A stretch of DNA of 39,928 nt from Acinetobacter brisouii (GTDB taxonomy: Bacteria; Pseudomonadota; Gammaproteobacteria; Pseudomonadales; Moraxellaceae), in NCBI RefSeq assembly GCF_008993995.1, contig NZ_BKNN01000023.1:1-39928 (forward strand), written 5' to 3'. The notes under the pieces were generated by a model. The model was not told the origin of the DNA, made no database searches, and saw only the letters and a list, made by a program, of their open reading frames with translations. Below are positions 36,853 to 39,928 of this stretch, piece by piece. Both the position numbers and the translations under genes were made by a program. Position 1 is the stretch's first letter, and the number at the start of each line of letters is the position of its first letter.

Positions 36853-38514
36853 TTAACCGCTAATTTTTTTGTATTTTTTACGGTGTGGCTGAGCATCATC
36901 ACCTAATTTAGAACGGCGGTAAGCTTCAAACTCGGTATAGTTACCTGTGTAGAATTCTGGCTGTTCATCTTCAAATGACAAGATGTGCGTCGCAATACGG
37001 TCTAAGAACCAACGGTCATGCGAAACGACCATCACTGTTCCTGGGAACACCAAAATCGCGTCTTCAAGCGCACGTAAAGTTTCTACGTCCAAATCGTTCG
37101 ATGGTTCATCCAGTAAGATGACGTTCGCACCTTGCTGCAAGATTTTAGCAAGTTGTAAACGGTTACGCTCACCCCCTGACAATTCACCCACGCGTTTTTG
37201 CTGATCTTGACCTTTGAAGTTAAAGCGACCGATATAAGCACGAGAAGCAATCTCGTAATCGCCAACTTTCAAGATGTCTAAACCGCCAGACACTTCTTCC
37301 CAAACGGTTTTGTTGTCATCCAGTGTGTCACGAATCTGACCCACATACGCCACTTTCACCGAATCACCCAAAGTCACCGTACCTGTGTCAGGTTGTTGCT
37401 CACCTGTCATCATACGGAATAGTGTGGTTTTACCCGCACCGTTTGGCCCCACGATACCGACAATTGCTGTTGGTGGCACAGTGAATGACAAGTTTTCATA
37501 CAACAAGCGACCGTCAAACGATTTGCTGATCCCTTCAACTTCTACAACCTTGTTGCCTAGACGCGGGCCAGGTGGAATGTAGATTTCAGAAGTTTCATTA
37601 CGTTGCTGGAATTCACGAGAGTTAAGCTCTTCAAAACGCTCCATACGCGCTTTGTTTTTCTTTTGCTGACCTTTGGCATTTGAACGAACCCATTCAAGTT
37701 CTTTTTTCAATGCTTTAGCAAAAGATTCTTCTTGTTTGTTTTCCTGCTCTAAACGGGCATTTTTCTGTTCAAGCCAAGAAGAATAGTTACCTTGGTAAGG
37801 AATACCGTGTCCGCGGTCAAGCTCCAAGATCCACTCGGCGACGTTATCTAGGAAATAACGGTCATGCGTAATCGCCACAATCGTGCCTGGGAAATCTTTC
37901 AGGAAGCGTTCCAACCAAGAAACCGACTCAGCATCCAAGTGGTTGGTTGGTTCGTCAAGAAGCAACATGTCTGGCTTAGACAATAACAAACGGCAAAGCG
38001 CAACACGACGGCGCTCACCACCTGAAAGCAGGCTAACATCGGCATCCCATGCAGGAAGATTCAATGCATCCGCAGCGATTTCAAGCTGGTTGTTGAGGTT
38101 ATGTGCATCCCAAGCGTGGATAATGCCTTCCAGTTTTTCTTGCTCTTTGGCTAAGGCATCAAAGTCTGCATCAGGTTCTGCATATTCAGCAAATACTTGA
38201 TCTAGGCGTGCCAAAGCATCGAGGGCTTCACGTACGCCATCTTCAACGTTGCCACGCACATCTTTATTTGGGTCTAGTGGTGGTTCTTGTTCTAGATAGC
38301 CAATTTTAATTCCTGGTTGTGCACGTGCTTCACCTGAGAAATCTTTGTCTACGCCCGCCATAATTCGGAGTAGGGTCGATTTACCTGCACCGTTAAGACC
38401 GAGTACACCAATTTTGGCACCCGGAAAGAATGATAAAGAGATGTCTTTGAGGATTTCGCGCTTAGGCGGAACCATCTTCGACACTCGGTTCATCGTATAA
38501 ATATATTGGGCCAC
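36853..38514 (-). CDS. ettA: Energy-dependent translational throttle ABC-F protein EttA
   Basis: EttA is an ABC-F ATPase that binds the ribosomal E site and gates entry into elongation according to ATP/ADP ratio. The 553-aa protein has two nucleotide-binding domains with no membrane segment. Walker A motifs are GLNGAGKS (39-46) and GPNGAGKT (356-363); both have the LSGGER signature and a DEP Walker B motif. The inter-domain linker is basic and rich in Lys, Arg and Glu, and the arm in domain 1 is present. Length is close to the E. coli protein. The start is a GTG at 38514 with GAGGAG upstream. It appears monocistronic. Confidence 0.95.
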   Translation of the reverse strand: MAQYIYTMNRVSKMVPPKREILKDISLSFFPGAKIGVLGLNGAGKSTLLRIMAGVDKDFSGEARAQPGIKIGYLEQEPPLDPNKDVRGNVEDGVREALDALARLDQVFAEYAEPDADFDALAKEQEKLEGIIHAWDAHNLNNQLEIAADALNLPAWDADVSLLSGGERRRVALCRLLLSKPDMLLLDEPTNHLDAESVSWLERFLKDFPGTIVAITHDRYFLDNVAEWILELDRGHGIPYQGNYSSWLEQKNARLEQENKQEESFAKALKKELEWVRSNAKGQQKKNKARMERFEELNSREFQQRNETSEIYIPPGPRLGNKVVEVEGISKSFDGRLLYENLSFTVPPTAIVGIVGPNGAGKTTLFRMMTGEQQPDTGTVTLGDSVKVAYVGQIRDTLDDNKTVWEEVSGGLDILKVGDYEIASRAYIGRFNFKGQDQQKRVGELSGGERNRLQLAKILQQGANVILLDEPSNDLDVETLRALEDAILVFPGTVMVVSHDRWFLDRIATHILSFEDEQPEFYTGNYTEFEAYRRSKLGDDAQPHRKKYKKISG

Positions 38515-38571
38515 TTAGGACTCCTCAATTGAAAAAGCAACACATCGCAAACCGCGACAAAAATTGCTCGC

Positions 38572-38577
38572 ATTATA
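38572..38577 (-). promoter_or_regulatory. Possible -10 element of ettA
   Basis: A minus-strand TATAAT lies 58 bp before the ettA GTG. The -35 at 17 bp (TTATGT) is weak, so this is only a candidate. Confidence 0.35.
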
Positions 38578-38780
38578 CGATGAATCAGGCAAAAACATAA
38601 GACTATCGCCTAGATCATGGCAGCAGTTTGTGACAATTCATTGTAAATGCTTTGAGCTATACTGTTATGGGAAGCAATTGATTGCAAAATTTAAGATAAG
38701 TAACGCATAAAAGCTTATAGAGCAGTCTCTTTAAAATCCTTAAACTCAATGAATATAAATACATAGGACAAGAAAACGAC

Positions 38781-39815
38781 ATGAGCCTGAAAGACGAAAC
38801 CCTTGCTATTCATGCAGGTTATCACCCTGAAGCCAGCACCAAAGCGGTGGCTGTTCCGATTTACCAAACCACCTCGTATGCATTTGATAATACTCAACAT
38901 GGCGCAGACTTATTTGATCTGAAAGTTCAGGGTAATATTTATACCCGCATCATGAATCCGACTACAGCCGTGTTGGAACAACGTATTGCTGCGCTCGAAG
39001 GTGGGATTGGGGCACTGGCGTTAGCATCAGGGATGGCGGCGATTACGTACGCCATTCAGACCATCACTGAAGCAGGTGACAATATTGCATCGGTTTCGAC
39101 GTTATATGGTGGCACATACAACCTGTTTGCCCACACCCTGCCGAAGCAAGGTATCGAAGTACGTTTCTTTGATGATCAACAACCTGATCAACTTGCATCG
39201 CTGATTGATGAAAAAACCAAACTGGTATTTGTTGAATCGATTGGTAATCCGCTAGGCAATATTATTGATTTAGAAAGAATTGCCGAGATTGCGCATGCAC
39301 ATGGTATTCCTGTGGTGGTCGATAACACCGTCGCCACGCCGATCTTACAAAAGTCATTTGAATTTGGTGCCGATATTATTGTCCACTCACTGACAAAATA
39401 TATTGGCGGACATGGCAACAGCATTGGTGGAATTATTATCGACAGTGGTAAATTTCCGTGGGGACAATATCCTGAACGCTTTAAATCGTTAAATACCCCA
39501 GATCCAAGCTACCACGGTGTCAACTATGTCGAAGCCTTGGGCGAAGCGGCATATATTGCACGGGCGCGCGTTGTTCCGTTACGCAACACAGGTGCGGCGA
39601 TTAGCCCATTTAATGCTTTTCTGATTTTACAAGGTTTGGAAACCTTATCCTTACGCATGCAACGCCACACTGAAAATGCACAACGAATTGCTGAATACCT
39701 GCAACAACATCCAAAAGTTAAATGGGTCAACTACGCAGGTCTGCCTGAGCATCCACAGCATGCTTTAGCAAAAAAATACGTACAAGGTAAACCTTCTGCA
39801 ATTTTATCCGTATAG
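38781..39815 (+). pseudogene. metY: O-acetylhomoserine sulfhydrylase, 3' end replaced by a mobile-element terminus
   Basis: MetY is a PLP enzyme that makes homocysteine from O-acetylhomoserine and sulfide. The PLP lysine is K206 in HSLTKY, and the start through GKPSAILS matches the family. After the TCC codon at 39807-39809 the next two codons are GTA and the stop TAG, and these belong to foreign sequence. Intact relatives are about 425 residues long. The missing 80 or so form much of the C-terminal domain, including the substrate-carboxylate arginine region (the HPASTTH segment in homologues). The product (344 aa) is therefore probably inactive. The remainder of the gene may lie beyond the window's right edge. 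Confidence 0.85.
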
Positions 39816-39928
39816 CCGTAAAACCTCGCCCTTTAGGGCGGGGATATAAGGCTGCAATCCGCTAGTCCCCCTTGTGGGGATTAGCTAGGATTGCTAATGC
39901 GGTGTCTGCTGTTGTTGAATATATTGTT
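39810..39928 (-). mobile_element. Putative terminus of an IS200/IS605-type element
   Basis: Foreign sequence begins within a few bases of 39810, immediately after the intact part of metY. It contains an 8-bp GC-rich hairpin (CCTCGCCC at 39824-39831, GGGCGGGG at 39836-39843, TTTA loop) close to the boundary and a second, longer stem-loop at 39854-39894. Subterminal GC-rich hairpins near an end without inverted repeats are typical of IS200/IS605 elements. I favour reading it as the right end of an element on the minus strand, with any tnpB beyond the window; the opposite (left end, plus strand) is possible. All three minus-strand frames close before 39862, so a tnpB entering from the right would end inside this stretch. 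Confidence 0.6.
39854..39894 (-). ncRNA. Candidate structured RNA segment (possible TnpB omega-RNA scaffold)
   Basis: The arms pair as 7 bp (GCAATCC/GGATTGC), a 2-nt bulge, 4 bp (GCTA/TAGC) and 6 bp (GTCCCC/GGGGAT with a G-T wobble) around a CTTGT loop, 17 bp in total. It lies next to the terminal hairpin at 39824-39843. If this is an IS605-type right end, the two together occupy the place where TnpB-associated omega-RNAs are encoded. The assignment rests on structure and position only; no tnpB is in view. Confidence 0.35.

Noticed and set aside
39804-39815. A sequencing frameshift as the cause of the short metY
   Set aside because: None of the following 110 bp looks like metY in any frame; it is structured, hairpin-rich DNA instead.

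Overview
The window looks like a chromosomal segment of an Acinetobacter species (Moraxellaceae, Gammaproteobacteria). The DNA is AT-rich. The gene orders pilMNOPQ-aroK-aroB-SPOR protein-gltB-gltD, rsmH-ftsL-ftsI-murE-murF-mraY and gltX-tRNA-Ala-tRNA-Glu, together with the protein sequences themselves, match what I know of that genus. The species cannot be fixed by eye.

Layout, left to right. 1-6,700: glutamate synthase operon gltBD on the minus strand, with a 479-bp leader region carrying repeated GTGCAT/ATGCAC hexamers. 6,668-14,164: a long minus-strand run pilM-pilN-pilO-pilP-pilQ-aroK-aroB-SPOR protein (type IV pilus assembly, then shikimate pathway), with very tight or overlapping junctions. 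14,334-16,868: divergent ponA (PBP1A). 16,882-17,694: rlmA, convergent with ponA through a shared terminator. 17,767-24,893: a partial division and cell-wall cluster (rsmH, ftsL, ftsI, murE, murF, mraY) on the minus strand. 25,063-26,064: sulfate-binding protein. 26,413-28,552: a small secreted orphan, gltX, then tRNA-Ala(GGC) and tRNA-Glu(TTC) with their own promoter. 28,657-36,296: a membrane protein with a split zinc ribbon, then a heavy-metal efflux block (CDF transporter, czcA, czcB, czcC, czcI-like). 36,441-38,514: a Sel1-repeat protein and ettA. 38,781-39,928: metY, cut short by what looks like the end of an IS200/IS605-type element.

How the genes work together. Most of the window is housekeeping: nitrogen assimilation (GltBD), aromatic precursors (AroK, AroB), envelope growth (PBP1A, FtsI, MurE/F, MraY) and glutamate charging (GltX next to its cognate tRNA-Glu). 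Two parts are accessory in character. The first is the Czc-type metal efflux block, which has an RND tripartite pump, a CDF exporter and a CzcI-like periplasmic protein but no regulator in the window. The second is the right edge, where a mobile-element terminus replaces the last 80 or so codons of metY. The structured DNA there could be a TnpB-associated guide RNA scaffold whose guide would be metY sequence; the rest of the element lies outside the window. I found no complete novel system here, and no CRISPR array or prophage.
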